A stretch of DNA of 64,000 nucleotides from an uncultured Oscillospiraceae bacterium (GCA_900764755.1 CAAFPE010000067.1:1-64000); one strand, 5' to 3'. Counted from the first letter of the stretch, positions 7,475 to 16,274 are shown. Translations and numbers: made by a program. Notes: generated from the letters alone by a model not told the origin.

Positions 7475-9064
7475 CTATCCTCTGGCCACCGCCTCGGCCA
7501 CCCGGATCCCGTCCACGGCGGCGGATACGATGCCGCCGGCGTAGCCGGCTCCCTCGCCGCAGGGGTACAGACCCCGCAGGGTGGACTGGAGCGTTTCATC
7601 ACGAAGGATCCGTACTGGAGAGGAGGAGCGGGTTTCCACCCCGGTGAGTACACCCTCAGGTGCAGAAAAGCCCCTCAATTTACGGTCCATGAGAGGAAGC
7701 GCATCCCGCAGGGTGTCCGCCACCGCTGTGGGCAGGCAGCGGTCCAGCTCCGTCCAGGTCACGCCAGGGCGGTAGGTGGGCAGGATGGATCCCGGTCCCT
7801 GGGAGGGGCGCTTGTTCAGAAAGTCCAACACCTGCTGGGCTGGGGCGAGGAAATTCCCGCCGCCCAGCTGAAAGGCTGCCCGCTCCCACTGCTCCTGAAA
7901 GCGGACCCCGGCCAGGGGGTCGGAGCCAAAGGAACAAAAATCCTCCGGACCCACCCCCACCAGAAGGCCGCCATTGATGTTTTTCCCGTCCCGGGCCCGG
8001 AGGCTCATGCCGTTGGTCACCACCTGTCCCGGTGCGGAGGAGGAGGCCACTACCTGGCCGCCGGGACAGACGCAGAAGGTGAAGGCGGACCGGCCGGTGG
8101 GCAGGTGGCAGGCCAGCTTATAGTCCGATGGAGGCAGCTGCTCCCAGGCTGGGCCGTACTGGGCCCTGGAGATGGCAGCCTGCTCCTGCTCGATGCGCAC
8201 GCCCACGGCGAAATTCTTCTGCTCCATGGGCACGCCCGCCTGGTGGAGCATGGCGAAGGTGTCCCGGGCGGAGTGTCCCGGGGCCAGCACCAGGGCGTCA
8301 CAGTCCAGGCGGTACCGCCCCGCCTCACAGGCGGCCCACACACCGGAGAGCACGCCGGAGTCGGTCTCAAGCCCGCTCAGGCAGTGGCCGAAGCGTATGT
8401 CGCACCCCAGGGAAATCAGCTCCTGCCGGATGCGCTTAACCACCTGCCGCAGAATGTCGGTGCCAATGTGGGGTTTATGGGACCACTTTACATCCTCCGG
8501 AGCCCCCGCCTCCACCAGGGCGTCAATGACGGCGGAAATGCGGGGGTCGTGGGTGCCGGTGGTGAGCTTTCCGTCGGAAAAGGTCCCGGCCCCGCCCTCG
8601 CCGAACTGGACATTGGAGGATGGATCCAGCAGACCGGAGTCCCAGAAGTGCTCCACCTGAGCGGTGCGGCGGTCCACATCCTGCCCCCGCTCCAGCACCA
8701 CACAGGGTAACCCGTTCCGGGCCAGAAACAGGGCGGCGAACAGGCCCGCCGGCCCCATGCCCACCACCACAGGCATGGAAGGGGAGCGCCGCTTCACCTC
8801 CGGAAAGACATAGGGCTTTGGGAGCACCAGAGAGACATTCCTTTTCCCGGCGCGCTCCACAGCCTGTTCCTCGCCAGTGTGCAGGGACACCTCTATGGTG
8901 TAAACATAGTGGAGGTCCTGTTTCTTCCGTGCGTCGATGGACTGACGCACCAGGGTGAGCTCCTCCAGCGCGCCCAGGCGGACCCCCAGAATACGGGCCG
9001 CCTTTTGCCTCAGCTGCTCCAGATCCCCGTCCAGAGACAGGGGAATATTTTGAATTCGTATCAT
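7475..9064 (-). CDS. COG2509-type FAD-dependent dehydrogenase
   Basis: 529 residues. After an N-terminal domain of about 90 residues comes the dinucleotide-binding motif VVVGMGPAGLFAALFLAR (about 99-116), then VLERG, then NVQFGEGGAGTFSDGKLTTG, and near the end a second FAD contact GLYPCGEGAGYAGGIVSAAVDGIR. This is the pattern of the uncharacterised FAD-dependent dehydrogenases of COG2509, widespread in Firmicutes. The electron acceptor and substrate are unknown. A single-gene unit lies between dapL and the tRNA; the ATG has AGGTGA 7 nt upstream. Confidence 0.9.
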   Translation of the reverse strand: MIRIQNIPLSLDGDLEQLRQKAARILGVRLGALEELTLVRQSIDARKKQDLHYVYTIEVSLHTGEEQAVERAGKRNVSLVLPKPYVFPEVKRRSPSMPVVVGMGPAGLFAALFLARNGLPCVVLERGQDVDRRTAQVEHFWDSGLLDPSSNVQFGEGGAGTFSDGKLTTGTHDPRISAVIDALVEAGAPEDVKWSHKPHIGTDILRQVVKRIRQELISLGCDIRFGHCLSGLETDSGVLSGVWAACEAGRYRLDCDALVLAPGHSARDTFAMLHQAGVPMEQKNFAVGVRIEQEQAAISRAQYGPAWEQLPPSDYKLACHLPTGRSAFTFCVCPGGQVVASSSAPGQVVTNGMSLRARDGKNINGGLLVGVGPEDFCSFGSDPLAGVRFQEQWERAAFQLGGGNFLAPAQQVLDFLNKRPSQGPGSILPTYRPGVTWTELDRCLPTAVADTLRDALPLMDRKLRGFSAPEGVLTGVETRSSSPVRILRDETLQSTLRGLYPCGEGAGYAGGIVSAAVDGIRVAEAVARG

Positions 9065-9224
9065 AACCTTATCACCTGTGCCAGTGTACCATATTTTCTA
9101 TCCCGTTGAAAAGAGCGGGAGCCGTCTGGGGAGAAATTTTCTGGGGGAGCGGGGGGGGGTGGATGGCTCTGGACTGGGCCGTTTCGAGCCTTTTTAAAAA
9201 AATAAAAAAATTTGAAAAAACCTA

Positions 9225-9252
9225 TTGACATTTTTCGAGACTCTGTTATAAT
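9225..9252 (+). promoter_or_regulatory. Promoter of the tRNA-Gln gene
   Basis: TTGACA, 16 nt, TATAAT: a near-consensus sigma-A promoter 50 nt before the mature tRNA 5' end. Confidence 0.85.
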
Positions 9253-9302
9253 AGCACCTGTCCTTGCGGGACACGAGTTGAAAAAGCTCGGCTGAATCAA
9301 AT

Positions 9303-9376
9303 AGCGGGATTGTGTAAGGGTAGCACGACAGACTCTGACTCTGTTTGTGAGGGTTCGAATCCTTCTCCCGCTGCCA
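9303..9376 (+). tRNA. tRNA-Gln (anticodon CUG)
   Basis: Acceptor stem AGCGGGA/TCCCGCT closes the molecule. The anticodon stem ACAGA/TCTGT holds the loop CTCTGAC, giving anticodon CTG, and GGTTCGAATCC forms the T-loop region. The discriminator base is G and the CCA end is encoded. It is a stand-alone gene with its own promoter and terminator. Confidence 0.93.
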
Positions 9377-9377
9377 C

Positions 9378-9415
9378 GTCGGAGCAAGCGTTATATCGCT
9401 TGCTCCGACTTTTTT
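9378..9415 (+). terminator. Terminator of the tRNA-Gln gene
   Basis: Perfect 13-bp stem GTCGGAGCAAGCG with complement, 6-nt loop, then six T. Confidence 0.95.
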
Positions 9416-9429
9416 GCCAGATAAGCTGA

Positions 9430-9459
9430 GCACGGCGCACCGGTTGGGGTGCGCCGTGC
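9430..9459. terminator. Hairpin between the tRNA and the DUF4015 gene
   Basis: Perfect 12-bp stem GCACGGCGCACC with complement and a 6-nt loop. On the plus strand it is followed by a T-rich stretch; on the minus strand it lies 16 nt past the DUF4015 stop. It probably ends the leftward gene and backs up the tRNA terminator. Confidence 0.6.
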
Positions 9460-9474
9460 GGTTTCATTTTTTGG

Positions 9475-10572
9475 TTACGGAGTTCCGCCTGCCGCCCAGA
9501 TCGCCTGGGCTCCGGTCTCCTCCGGGTCCAGAACGCCGCACCGGGACACCAGACGCTCCTCAGCCCTGGTCACGCCGGAAGCGTTCAGGGCTGCCAGAGC
9601 CTCCGTCCGGCCGCCCTCCATCCAGAGCCGGTCCACGCTGGCGTTCAGGGCCTCCGGTGTCAGCCCCGTGCCGGGATCCTCGCCGGACAGCTGGCCGGCA
9701 GACACCGCCAGGGACAGGCGGACGTCATAGGCCTCAAGGGCGGACGCGGCCTGGGCCAGGAACCCGGTCACCATCGGCTCCAGTTCTCCCGCCGGGTACC
9801 GGTTCCCCGCCTGGATATTGCCCAGAGGGCCGTCTGACTGGGAGGGGTAGCCCCAGTGCTCCAGCACGATCTCATCAAAGCCCAGCTGGGCCAGCTCCAC
9901 CATCAGGCCTATCAGATAGTCCTGCACCTCTTGGTCGGAGGGGGAGGCCCAGTGCAGCCCGGAGCCGTCTTTCCAGCGGTAGCCGCTGCTGGTGCGGATG
10001 GTGTGTGCCATGTTGGAGCCCAGGGCCTCGTCCCGGAAACAGGACAGCCGTGCAGCGGTATAGAGGCCGCCCTGATTCCAGGAGGATAACTGCCCGTTGA
10101 CCTCCGGGGCCTCTGCCCCGGGCAGCTTTGCACCTGCCAGGGGCTGCTCCGACTGCCAGCCCAGATGCCCCTGGGCGTCTTTCATCTCCACCACCACGCT
10201 GTTGGCCCCTGCCTCTTCCGCCAGTGTGGCGGCGCTCCCATCCAGCAGGGCGGACAGCGGTACGGCCGCCGCCGCTGTGGACTCCTCGGGCTGGGGAGGC
10301 TCCACCGGCTGAGAGGCGTCCTCCTTCGGCTCCGGCTCCTCCACCACCACGTCTACCTGGCCGGGATCGACCGGCTTGGGAGTTTCCTGCTGGAGGAAGG
10401 GGAGAGTCAGCCTCAGACCTCCATCGGTGTAGGTAAAATATTTCTGCCCCCACAGCAGCGCGGCCACGGCCAGAGCGGCCAGAATGGCCAGAACCAGCGC
10501 GATCCACTTCAGCCAGTCTGTGGTGGTCCTTCTCCCGTGGTAGGAACGATAATCAAATTTGGTACGCCGCAT
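9475..10572 (-). CDS. DUF4015 glycoside-hydrolase-like membrane-anchored protein
   Basis: 365 residues. A single N-terminal membrane helix (WLKWIALVLAILAALAVAALL, about 24-44) is followed by a Pro/Glu-rich linker and then a domain beginning at about residue 130 (NSVVVEMKDAQGHLGW). That domain, with ARLSCFRD and ELAQLGFDEIVLEHWGYP, fits the DUF4015 putative glycosyl hydrolase barrel. The GFDEIVLEHW stretch stands where family members have GFDEIQFDY. It is probably anchored outside the cell and acts on a wall or exopolysaccharide glycan; the substrate is unknown. The ATG start has AGGAGG 6 nt upstream. Confidence 0.8.
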   Translation of the reverse strand: MRRTKFDYRSYHGRRTTTDWLKWIALVLAILAALAVAALLWGQKYFTYTDGGLRLTLPFLQQETPKPVDPGQVDVVVEEPEPKEDASQPVEPPQPEESTAAAAVPLSALLDGSAATLAEEAGANSVVVEMKDAQGHLGWQSEQPLAGAKLPGAEAPEVNGQLSSWNQGGLYTAARLSCFRDEALGSNMAHTIRTSSGYRWKDGSGLHWASPSDQEVQDYLIGLMVELAQLGFDEIVLEHWGYPSQSDGPLGNIQAGNRYPAGELEPMVTGFLAQAASALEAYDVRLSLAVSAGQLSGEDPGTGLTPEALNASVDRLWMEGGRTEALAALNASGVTRAEERLVSRCGVLDPEETGAQAIWAAGGTP

Positions 10573-10677
10573 TCCCGGCCTCCTCTCCAAAACTCCAACG
10601 CTCCGTTCATTCTGTCCGTCCTGCCGTTTTTTAGCCTGGGACAGAGCGCTTTTTGAGCGGTGTGCCCGCCGCTCCGG

Positions 10678-11436
10678 TCAGCCAATGACCATTCCGCCGT
10701 CTACCGGAAGCACCTGCCCGGTGATGAAGCTGGCGGCGGGAGAAGCCAGAAAATACACAGCCTCGGCCACATCCTCCGGCTGACCGATGCGGCCCAGAGG
10801 GGTCTCTTCCGCCAGGGCGGCCATATCCTCGGCGCTCAGATGGCGGTTCATATCGGTGTCGATCACCCCTGGGGCCACGCAGTTAACCCGGATGTGGGAG
10901 GGCCCCAGCTCCTTGGCCATGGCCCGGGTCAGGCCGATGACCCCCGCCTTGGAGGCGGAGTAGGCCGCCTCACAGGAGCCGCCGGTGATCCCCCACATGG
11001 AAGAGATGGTGACGATGCTTCCCGCCTGCCGCCGGACAAAGCCAGGGACCGCTGCCCGCAGGACATGGAACACCCCGTCCAGATTGGTGCCCATCAGCTC
11101 CCGCCAGCCTTCCGCACTCAGGCCGGTAAGCAGCATCTGGGGGGCGGCGATGCCTGCGCTGCACACCAGGGCGTCCAGACCGCCCAGAGCCCGCTCCGCG
11201 GCCTCAGTCAGGGCGGCCGCTTCCTCCGGCCGGGAGACATCTCCCGGGATGGCCTCGGCATATACGCCCCACTCCCGCAGTTCTGCGGCCAGATCCTCCG
11301 CCGCCGTCCGGGAACGGCAGTAGTTCACTGCTACATCCCAGCCGCCCTGGGCGAACCGCCGGGCAGCCGCTGCGCCGATCCCCCGGGACGCTCCGGTGAT
11401 CAGCACCGCTTGATGACGGCGTTCTCTCTCCTCCAT
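10678..11436 (-). CDS. SDR-family oxidoreductase (FabG-like)
   Basis: 252-residue classical short-chain dehydrogenase. It has the cofactor motif TGASRGIG at 14-21, CSAGI at 92-96, catalytic Ser at 145-146, Tyr159 and Lys163 (YSASK), and GQVLPVDGG near the C-terminus. Sequence style is close to 3-oxoacyl-ACP reductase FabG, but no fatty-acid genes lie nearby, so the substrate is open. The ATG has AGGAGG 7 nt upstream. The gene is monocistronic. Confidence 0.88.
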   Translation of the reverse strand: MEERERRHQAVLITGASRGIGAAAARRFAQGGWDVAVNYCRSRTAAEDLAAELREWGVYAEAIPGDVSRPEEAAALTEAAERALGGLDALVCSAGIAAPQMLLTGLSAEGWRELMGTNLDGVFHVLRAAVPGFVRRQAGSIVTISSMWGITGGSCEAAYSASKAGVIGLTRAMAKELGPSHIRVNCVAPGVIDTDMNRHLSAEDMAALAEETPLGRIGQPEDVAEAVYFLASPAASFITGQVLPVDGGMVIG

Positions 11437-11625
11437 GGTGTTTCCTCCTGTCCGCCGCTGTTCCTCCGGCATTTTCTGCCCACATTGTAACTGTTTTCTG
11501 CTCCGGGTGCAAGCCCTGGCCCTCTGTTCTGGAGGGCATTTTTTGCCGTTTGGCTCCTTGGACTGAAAATTTACAATTTTTTAATAGAGCGGCCACAGAA
11601 TTTTTAAAATGTTTACAGTAATTTC

Positions 11626-11653
11626 TTGCTTTTTTTAAGAACATACTTATAAT
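11626..11653 (+). promoter_or_regulatory. Promoter for the lipid kinase gene
   Basis: TTGCTT, 16 nt, TATAAT within a locally AT-rich stretch, about 110 nt before the kinase start. Confidence 0.55.
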
Positions 11654-11763
11654 AATATCGGACTGTCAGGAACATGGTCTTTCCAGTTTTTCAGCAGTCT
11701 CCCTGTCCCAATGGAATGTATGCGGCTGCCGCCGCACATCACAGCATCTCGAGGTAAATTTTT

Positions 11764-12672
11764 ATGAAACGGCTGCTTTTTGTATACAATCCTACCTCCG
11801 GCAAGGGGGCCATCACCGGAAACGTGACCACCATCGTGGACGCCTTTACCAAGGCCGGCTGGCTGGTCACCATCTATCCTACCCAGGGCGCCGGGGACGC
11901 CACCCGGATCACCCGGGAGCTGGCCCCTCAGTTTGACCGGGTGGTCTGCTGCGGCGGAGACGGCACTCTGAGCGAGACAGCCGCCGGGCTGCTTGCTCTC
12001 TCCAAGCCTCCCCTGCTGGGCTATATCCCCTCCGGCTCCACCAACGACTGCGCCGCTACCCTCCGCATCCCCCAGGGCTATAAGCCGGCGGCGGAGCTGG
12101 CCGCCGGAGACACGCCTCCTCTGAAATGGGACATCGGGACCCTCAACGACCGCCCATTTGTCTATGTGGCCGCCTTCGGGGCCTTTACTGAAGTGGCCTA
12201 CGATACTCCACAGGAGCTGAAAAACACCTTCGGCCACCTGGCTTACATCATGGCTGGGATCGCATCTCTGCCCTCCATCACCCCCTACCATCTGAAATTG
12301 GAGTATGACGGACAGACCATTGAGGACGATTTTTTCTATGGCATGGTGTGCAACACCTACTCCGTGGGCGGGCTCAAAAACCTGCCTACCGACCGTGTGG
12401 ACCTGGACGACGGCCTGTTTGAGGTCATCCTGGTGCGCAAGCCTATGAACATCTTTGACATCGGGGCCGGGCTTCAGGCCCTGCTCCGCCCCGGCGCGGT
12501 GGAGGAGAGCGGAGCACTGCGCTCCTTCCATGCTGCCCACCTCCGCTTCCTCGGCGAGAAGCCCATCCCCTGGACCATCGACGGGGAGTACGGCGGCAGC
12601 CAAGAGCTCAACGAGGTTCGGAACCACCGTCAGGCCCTGTCCATCATCGCTGGGCCGGATGTGTCCAAATAG
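11764..12672 (+). CDS. Diacylglycerol/lipid kinase family protein
   Basis: 302 residues with the DAGK catalytic domain at the N-terminus: FVYNPTSGKG at 6-15, the nucleotide-binding CCGGDGTLSE at about 59-68, and PSGSTNDCA at about 86-94, where most family members have GTTND. The C-terminal half is the YegS/DgkB-type beta-sandwich (LDDGLFEVILVRKP, then WTIDGEYGG). It would phosphorylate diacylglycerol or a related lipid at the inner face of the membrane, recycling lipid from wall-polymer synthesis. It is monocistronic with its own promoter and terminator. Confidence 0.92.
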   Translation: MKRLLFVYNPTSGKGAITGNVTTIVDAFTKAGWLVTIYPTQGAGDATRITRELAPQFDRVVCCGGDGTLSETAAGLLALSKPPLLGYIPSGSTNDCAATLRIPQGYKPAAELAAGDTPPLKWDIGTLNDRPFVYVAAFGAFTEVAYDTPQELKNTFGHLAYIMAGIASLPSITPYHLKLEYDGQTIEDDFFYGMVCNTYSVGGLKNLPTDRVDLDDGLFEVILVRKPMNIFDIGAGLQALLRPGAVEESGALRSFHAAHLRFLGEKPIPWTIDGEYGGSQELNEVRNHRQALSIIAGPDVSK

Positions 12673-12684
12673 ATAGACAGAAAT

Positions 12685-12718
12685 TGCCGCAGAATGGGAA
12701 CATTCTGCGGCAGTTTTT
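12685..12718 (+). terminator. Terminator after the lipid kinase gene
   Basis: Perfect 12-bp stem TGCCGCAGAATG with complement, GGAA tetraloop, then five T. Confidence 0.93.
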
Positions 12719-12888
12719 ATGAGGCATTTCGGGTTACCAGCCTTCCGGGGAGGGAGGCGGCTCTTCGGCGGGAGGTCATGCATGGGCGGGATAAAAAATT
12801 TTGCCTCCTCTGAGATTTTTGGGGCGTCTGATGGATATTCCTCTATGAAAGGCCTTTCAAAGCGAACCAAACAAGGAGGTGATCTAAG

Positions 12889-13407
12889 TTGACCGAAGAG
12901 GCATTTGCCCAGGCGGTCCAGACCTATGGGGATACCGTCTACCGTATTGCGTTCCACGCGCTGAATAGCCGGGAGGACGCGGAGGATGTGATGCAGACCG
13001 TTATGCTGAAGCTTTTTGAGTGCGGCAAGGAGTTTGAGAGTGAGGCGCATTTGAAGCACTGGCTGCTGCGGGTGTCGGTCAATGAGAGCCGCAGGCTGCT
13101 GCGCTCCTTCTGGCGGCGCGTCTCCGTCCCGCTGGACAACTGGCACGAGCTGGAGGCTCCGGAGCACGGGGAGCAGGCGGAGCTGCTGGAGGCTGTGATG
13201 GCGCTGGAGCCGAAATACCGGCTGGCCATTTATCTCTACTACTATGAAGGACTGACGGTGGCCGAGACGGCAGCCGCCATGAGAGCCAATCCATCCACGG
13301 TGCAGACCTGGCTGCTCCGGGCCAGAGCCCGGCTGAGGAGCGCGCTGGATGGGGAGGCGGAGAATCAGGAGGGAAGCGTTTATGTTCGACCCCAAGAAAT
13401 ATTGTGA
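12889..13407 (+). CDS. ECF-type RNA polymerase sigma factor
   Basis: 172 residues. Region 2 (YGDTVYRIAFHALNSREDAEDVMQTVMLKLFE) covers about 13-45 and region 4, with a helix-turn-helix (LTVAETAAAMRANPSTVQTWLLRARARL), covers about 121-148. The start is a TTG with a very strong AAGGAGGTGAT site; no ATG or GTG fits better. The 3' end overlaps the next gene by 26 nt, and that product looks like its membrane partner. It would direct transcription of its own operon and a small regulon in response to an envelope signal, by analogy with other ECF pairs. Confidence 0.92.
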   Translation: MTEEAFAQAVQTYGDTVYRIAFHALNSREDAEDVMQTVMLKLFECGKEFESEAHLKHWLLRVSVNESRRLLRSFWRRVSVPLDNWHELEAPEHGEQAELLEAVMALEPKYRLAIYLYYYEGLTVAETAAAMRANPSTVQTWLLRARARLRSALDGEAENQEGSVYVRPQEIL

Positions 13408-14017
13408 AGTATGCCGGGAGCTGCGGGCCCCTGAGAAAAAAATAGAGGAGATCATTGCCATGACAGATCATCATACCCAAAAGAGACGGTTCCGCACCCT
13501 TGGAGCCGGCCTGGCGGTCTGCGCCGCTGCCGCCACTATGGTGGTGGGAGTAGCCGCCGCCAACCCAGAGGCCGCACAGGAATTTTTTGCCCACATCACT
13601 TCGGTCGTTACAGTGGGCGAGTTCCGGCGTGACCTGACGACCGAGGACGGTGAGCGGGTCACAGTCCTGGACCTGCCCCAGGCCACGGTGGAAAACAGGA
13701 ATGGACGCGCCATCCTGGTGGTAGACGGTGAGGAGACGGACATCACAGAGCAGCTGGAGGCTGTGGGCAGCTACACCCGTGAGGCATCCTCCGATGGGAC
13801 GCAGGTGACGCTCACGGTGGAGGGCAGCGCCGCGGAGTGGACGCTGTCCACGACGGTGGAGACTGCGGACGGGGTGGTCTACACCTTTTCCGCCGACTCG
13901 GAGGGGAGTGTTAGGGCCCGCTCCGACGGGGCGGAGGGGGAGACAGAGACCTCTGTCACTACCTTTGACAAGGAGTGCTTTGCCGAGCCCCATTCAGAGG
14001 AGGAGCTGAGGCGCTGA
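13382..14017 (+). CDS. Putative anti-sigma factor, membrane protein
   Basis: 211 residues. A short cytoplasmic N-terminal part of about 38 residues with a CxxC (C8, C11) is followed by one membrane helix (about 39-60) and an extracytoplasmic domain of about 150 residues rich in Thr, Glu and Val. The layout and the overlap with the ECF sigma gene suggest it sequesters that factor. I do not recognise a known anti-sigma domain, so the role rests on context. The ATG lies inside the sigma gene with AGGAGGG 8 nt upstream. Confidence 0.75.
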   Translation: MFDPKKYCEVCRELRAPEKKIEEIIAMTDHHTQKRRFRTLGAGLAVCAAAATMVVGVAAANPEAAQEFFAHITSVVTVGEFRRDLTTEDGERVTVLDLPQATVENRNGRAILVVDGEETDITEQLEAVGSYTREASSDGTQVTLTVEGSAAEWTLSTTVETADGVVYTFSADSEGSVRARSDGAEGETETSVTTFDKECFAEPHSEEELRR

Positions 14018-14023
14018 GACCAG

Positions 14024-14060
14024 GGAGGCGTGTGCCGTTGGCGCACGCCTCCTTCCGTTT
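14024..14060 (+). terminator. Terminator after the ECF sigma/anti-sigma pair
   Basis: 13-bp stem with one G-U pair (GGAGGCGTGTGCC against GGCGCACGCCTCC), 3-nt loop, then a broken T-run. Confidence 0.75.
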
Positions 14061-14081
14061 GGGACGGGCCAAAGCTGGCGG

Positions 14082-14110
14082 TTGTATTTTCCACGCCGAG
14101 CCTCTATAAT
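14082..14110 (+). promoter_or_regulatory. Promoter for the DUF4352-like lipoprotein gene
   Basis: TTGTAT, 17 nt, TATAAT; the start codon is about 48 nt beyond. Confidence 0.65.
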
Positions 14111-14158
14111 AGAGGCAGCAGATGCCCGGCCGCGGCGCCGGACAGAAGGAGGGGCCTC

Positions 14159-14665
14159 ATGAAGAAGAGAGGGTGGATCGTGGGACTGGCGGCGCTGATG
14201 CTGCTGTCCGGGTGCGGCGCGTTCCCAGAGGAAGAAGGTGGAGTGACAGAGGTCCTTCTGGGGGAAGCCGTCTCCACACGGTGGTTCGACTGCACGGCGG
14301 CGGAGGCGGAGTCCAGGAGGTCTTATGAGGGCTACGCCGCCTCCAGCGGGAACAAGCTGGTGCTGGTGGAGCTGGAACTGAAAAACACCTTCCACGAGCC
14401 GGTCTCTATGTATGACACGGATTTTCAGCTGTACTGGGGGGATTGCGGTCCGGATGAATGGGCCATGCCCCTGGATCCCTACTGTGAGGATCAGCTGCCC
14501 CGTGAGTATGACCTGGAGGCTGGGAAATCCCAGGAGGGGCTGCTGGTATATGAGGTGCCCCGGGAGGAGACAGAGCTCACCCTGGCCTTTCTGGAGCTGA
14601 TCGAGAACGGCACCGAAGAGGGGGAGGAGGGAGATCTGTTCCTGATCCGTTTTACGGTGGAGTGA
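14159..14665 (+). CDS. Lipoprotein, DUF4352-like
   Basis: 168 residues with a lipoprotein signal peptide: KKR charge, a hydrophobic stretch, and lipobox LLSGC with the lipidated Cys at position 19. The mature part contains NKLVLVELELKNTFHEPVSMYDTDFQLYW, which resembles the beta-sandwich of DUF4352/Telomeric-repeat-like lipoproteins common in Firmicutes. It would be anchored on the outer face of the membrane. No enzymatic residues are evident. The ATG has AAGGAGGGG upstream and its own promoter. The family assignment is moderate. Confidence 0.75.
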   Translation: MKKRGWIVGLAALMLLSGCGAFPEEEGGVTEVLLGEAVSTRWFDCTAAEAESRRSYEGYAASSGNKLVLVELELKNTFHEPVSMYDTDFQLYWGDCGPDEWAMPLDPYCEDQLPREYDLEAGKSQEGLLVYEVPREETELTLAFLELIENGTEEGEEGDLFLIRFTVE

Positions 14666-14692
14666 TTGATGGAGAAGGGTCCTGGGAGCGGC

Positions 14693-14721
14693 TTGCTTTT
14701 TTGTGCAAATCGCGGTATGAT
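14693..14721 (+). promoter_or_regulatory. Promoter of the tatD-radical SAM operon
   Basis: TTGCTT, 17 nt, TATGAT, about 60 nt before tatD. A GC-rich hairpin (CCGCAC/GTGCGG outer, GCCGGCCC/GGGCCGGC inner, 14739-14771) lies in the leader between promoter and ribosome site. Confidence 0.6.
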
Positions 14722-14788
14722 AGTGGTCGAAACAGAAGCCGCACAGCCGGCCCCTGGGCCGGCGGGTGCGGAGGAAGAGGAGCCTGTC

Positions 14789-15559
14789 ATGTGTTTATTT
14801 GATACCCATGCCCACTATGATTCCGGGGCCTTCAACAGTGACCGCCTGGAGACGCTGGCCGCCATGCCGGAGCAGGGGGTGGAGCTGATCCTGAATCCGG
14901 GCTGTGACCTGGAGAGCTCCCGGGCTGCCATCGCCCTGGCGGAGCAGTTTCCCTTTGTCTACGCCGCCGTGGGGGTCCACCCCTCCGACTGCGGGGCGTG
15001 GGAGGACGGCTGGCTGGAGCAGCTGCGGACTCTGGCCGCCCACCCAAAGGTGCGGGCCATTGGAGAGATCGGGCTGGACTACTACTGGAAGGACAATCCC
15101 CCCAGAGAGCTTCAGCAGAAGGTCTTTGCCCGGCAGCTGGAGCTGGCGGCGGAGCTGGATCTGCCGGTCATCGTCCATGACCGGGAGGCCCACCAGGACT
15201 GCCTGGAGATAGTCCGGGCCCATCCGGAGGCCCGGGGCGTATACCACTGCTACTCTGGGAGCCTGGAGGACGCCAAGGTCCTGGTGAAGCTGGGGTGGAT
15301 GCTGTCCTTCACTGGCGTCATCACCTATAAAAACGCCAGAAGGGCTTTGGAGGTCATTGAGTGGTTGCCTATGGACCGGATCATGGTGGAGACCGACTCA
15401 CCCTATCTCACGCCGGAGCCCTTCCGGGGCAGGCGCAACGACTCCGGCAAGGTCCATCTGGTGGCCGAGGCCATCGCGCGGGTGAAGGGTATGGACCCGG
15501 AGGAGGCTGCCCGGATCACACTGGAAAACGGAAAGCGATTTTTCCGCATTGAAATTTAA
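14789..15559 (+). CDS. tatD: TatD-family metal-dependent hydrolase (DNase)
   Basis: 256-residue TIM-barrel hydrolase: metal-binding DTHAHYD at 5-11, GVHPSD near 73, GEIGLDYYW near 93, VIVHDREA near 128, HCYSG near 155, and ETDSPYLTPEPFRGRRN near 206. The family has 3'-5' exonuclease activity on DNA. The ATG is preferred over an in-frame ATG 123 nt upstream because homology begins here and AAGAGGAG precedes it. It is followed 18 nt later by a radical SAM gene of the family known to accompany tatD. Confidence 0.95.
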   Translation: MCLFDTHAHYDSGAFNSDRLETLAAMPEQGVELILNPGCDLESSRAAIALAEQFPFVYAAVGVHPSDCGAWEDGWLEQLRTLAAHPKVRAIGEIGLDYYWKDNPPRELQQKVFARQLELAAELDLPVIVHDREAHQDCLEIVRAHPEARGVYHCYSGSLEDAKVLVKLGWMLSFTGVITYKNARRALEVIEWLPMDRIMVETDSPYLTPEPFRGRRNDSGKVHLVAEAIARVKGMDPEEAARITLENGKRFFRIEI

Positions 15560-15577
15560 ACAAGGAGGCGGGATGGT

Positions 15578-16198
15578 ATGACCATCACCTATGAATATGA
15601 GGGCGCGCTGTATGTGAACCTCACCAACAAGTGCAACTGCAACTGCGAATTCTGCCTGCGCCACGGGAGAAAGGAGGGTTCCATCTATACGGAGAACTCC
15701 CTCTGGCTGGAGCGGGAGCCCACCCGGCAGGAGGCCCTGGACAGCTTCCTCAGCAGGGATGTGTGTTCTTATCGGGAGATCGTATTCTGCGGCTATGGTG
15801 AGCCCACCTACCGCATCGAGGACATCCTCTGGCTGGTGGACCAGCTGAAGGAGCGCTTCGGCGGGCAGCTGCCCCCGGTACGCATCAACACCAACGGCCA
15901 CGCCAACCTGATCCATGGCCGGGACGTGATCCCGGAGCTGAAGGGCCGGATCGACACCCTCTCCATCTCCCTCAATGCCAACAACGCCGCGGACTACACG
16001 GCGCTGTGCCACCCGGTCCAGGGGGAGGCGGCCTATCAGGCCATGCTGGATTTTGCCAAAGAGGCCAAGGACTATGTTCCCCATGTGATCTTTACCGTGG
16101 TGGACAAGGGGACCGCTCCTGAGGAGATCGAGGAGAGCCGCCGCATTGCAGAGGGCTTGGGGGTCCAGCTCCGGGTCCGCAGCTACATTGATTCCTGA
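15578..16198 (+). CDS. TatD-associated radical SAM protein
   Basis: 206 residues. The 4Fe-4S/SAM motif CNCNCEFC gives C19, C23 and C26 in the CxxxCxxC pattern (C21 is extra). FCGYGEPTYR near 70 is the glycine-rich SAM contact and INTNGHANL near 107 is another core strand. Size and position match the TatD-linked radical SAM family (TIGR04038 as I recall it), whose substrate is unknown. There is no C-terminal extra cluster. The ATG has AAGGAGGCGGG upstream and the gene sits in an operon with tatD. Confidence 0.92.
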   Translation: MTITYEYEGALYVNLTNKCNCNCEFCLRHGRKEGSIYTENSLWLEREPTRQEALDSFLSRDVCSYREIVFCGYGEPTYRIEDILWLVDQLKERFGGQLPPVRINTNGHANLIHGRDVIPELKGRIDTLSISLNANNAADYTALCHPVQGEAAYQAMLDFAKEAKDYVPHVIFTVVDKGTAPEEIEESRRIAEGLGVQLRVRSYIDS

Positions 16199-16211
16199 TG
16201 GAAGAAACGAT

Positions 16212-16274
16212 AAAACGCTCCCCTCGGGCGGACAGCAGAAGAAGTGCTGCCTCCGCCCGAGGGGAGCGTTTTTT
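16212..16274. terminator. Bidirectional terminator between the radical SAM and thioesterase genes
   Basis: Perfect 21-bp stem (AAAACGCTCCCC... at 16212-16232 against 16252-16272) with a further CAGCA/TGCTG stem inside the loop; T-runs follow on both strands. It serves the converging genes on either side. Confidence 0.95.
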
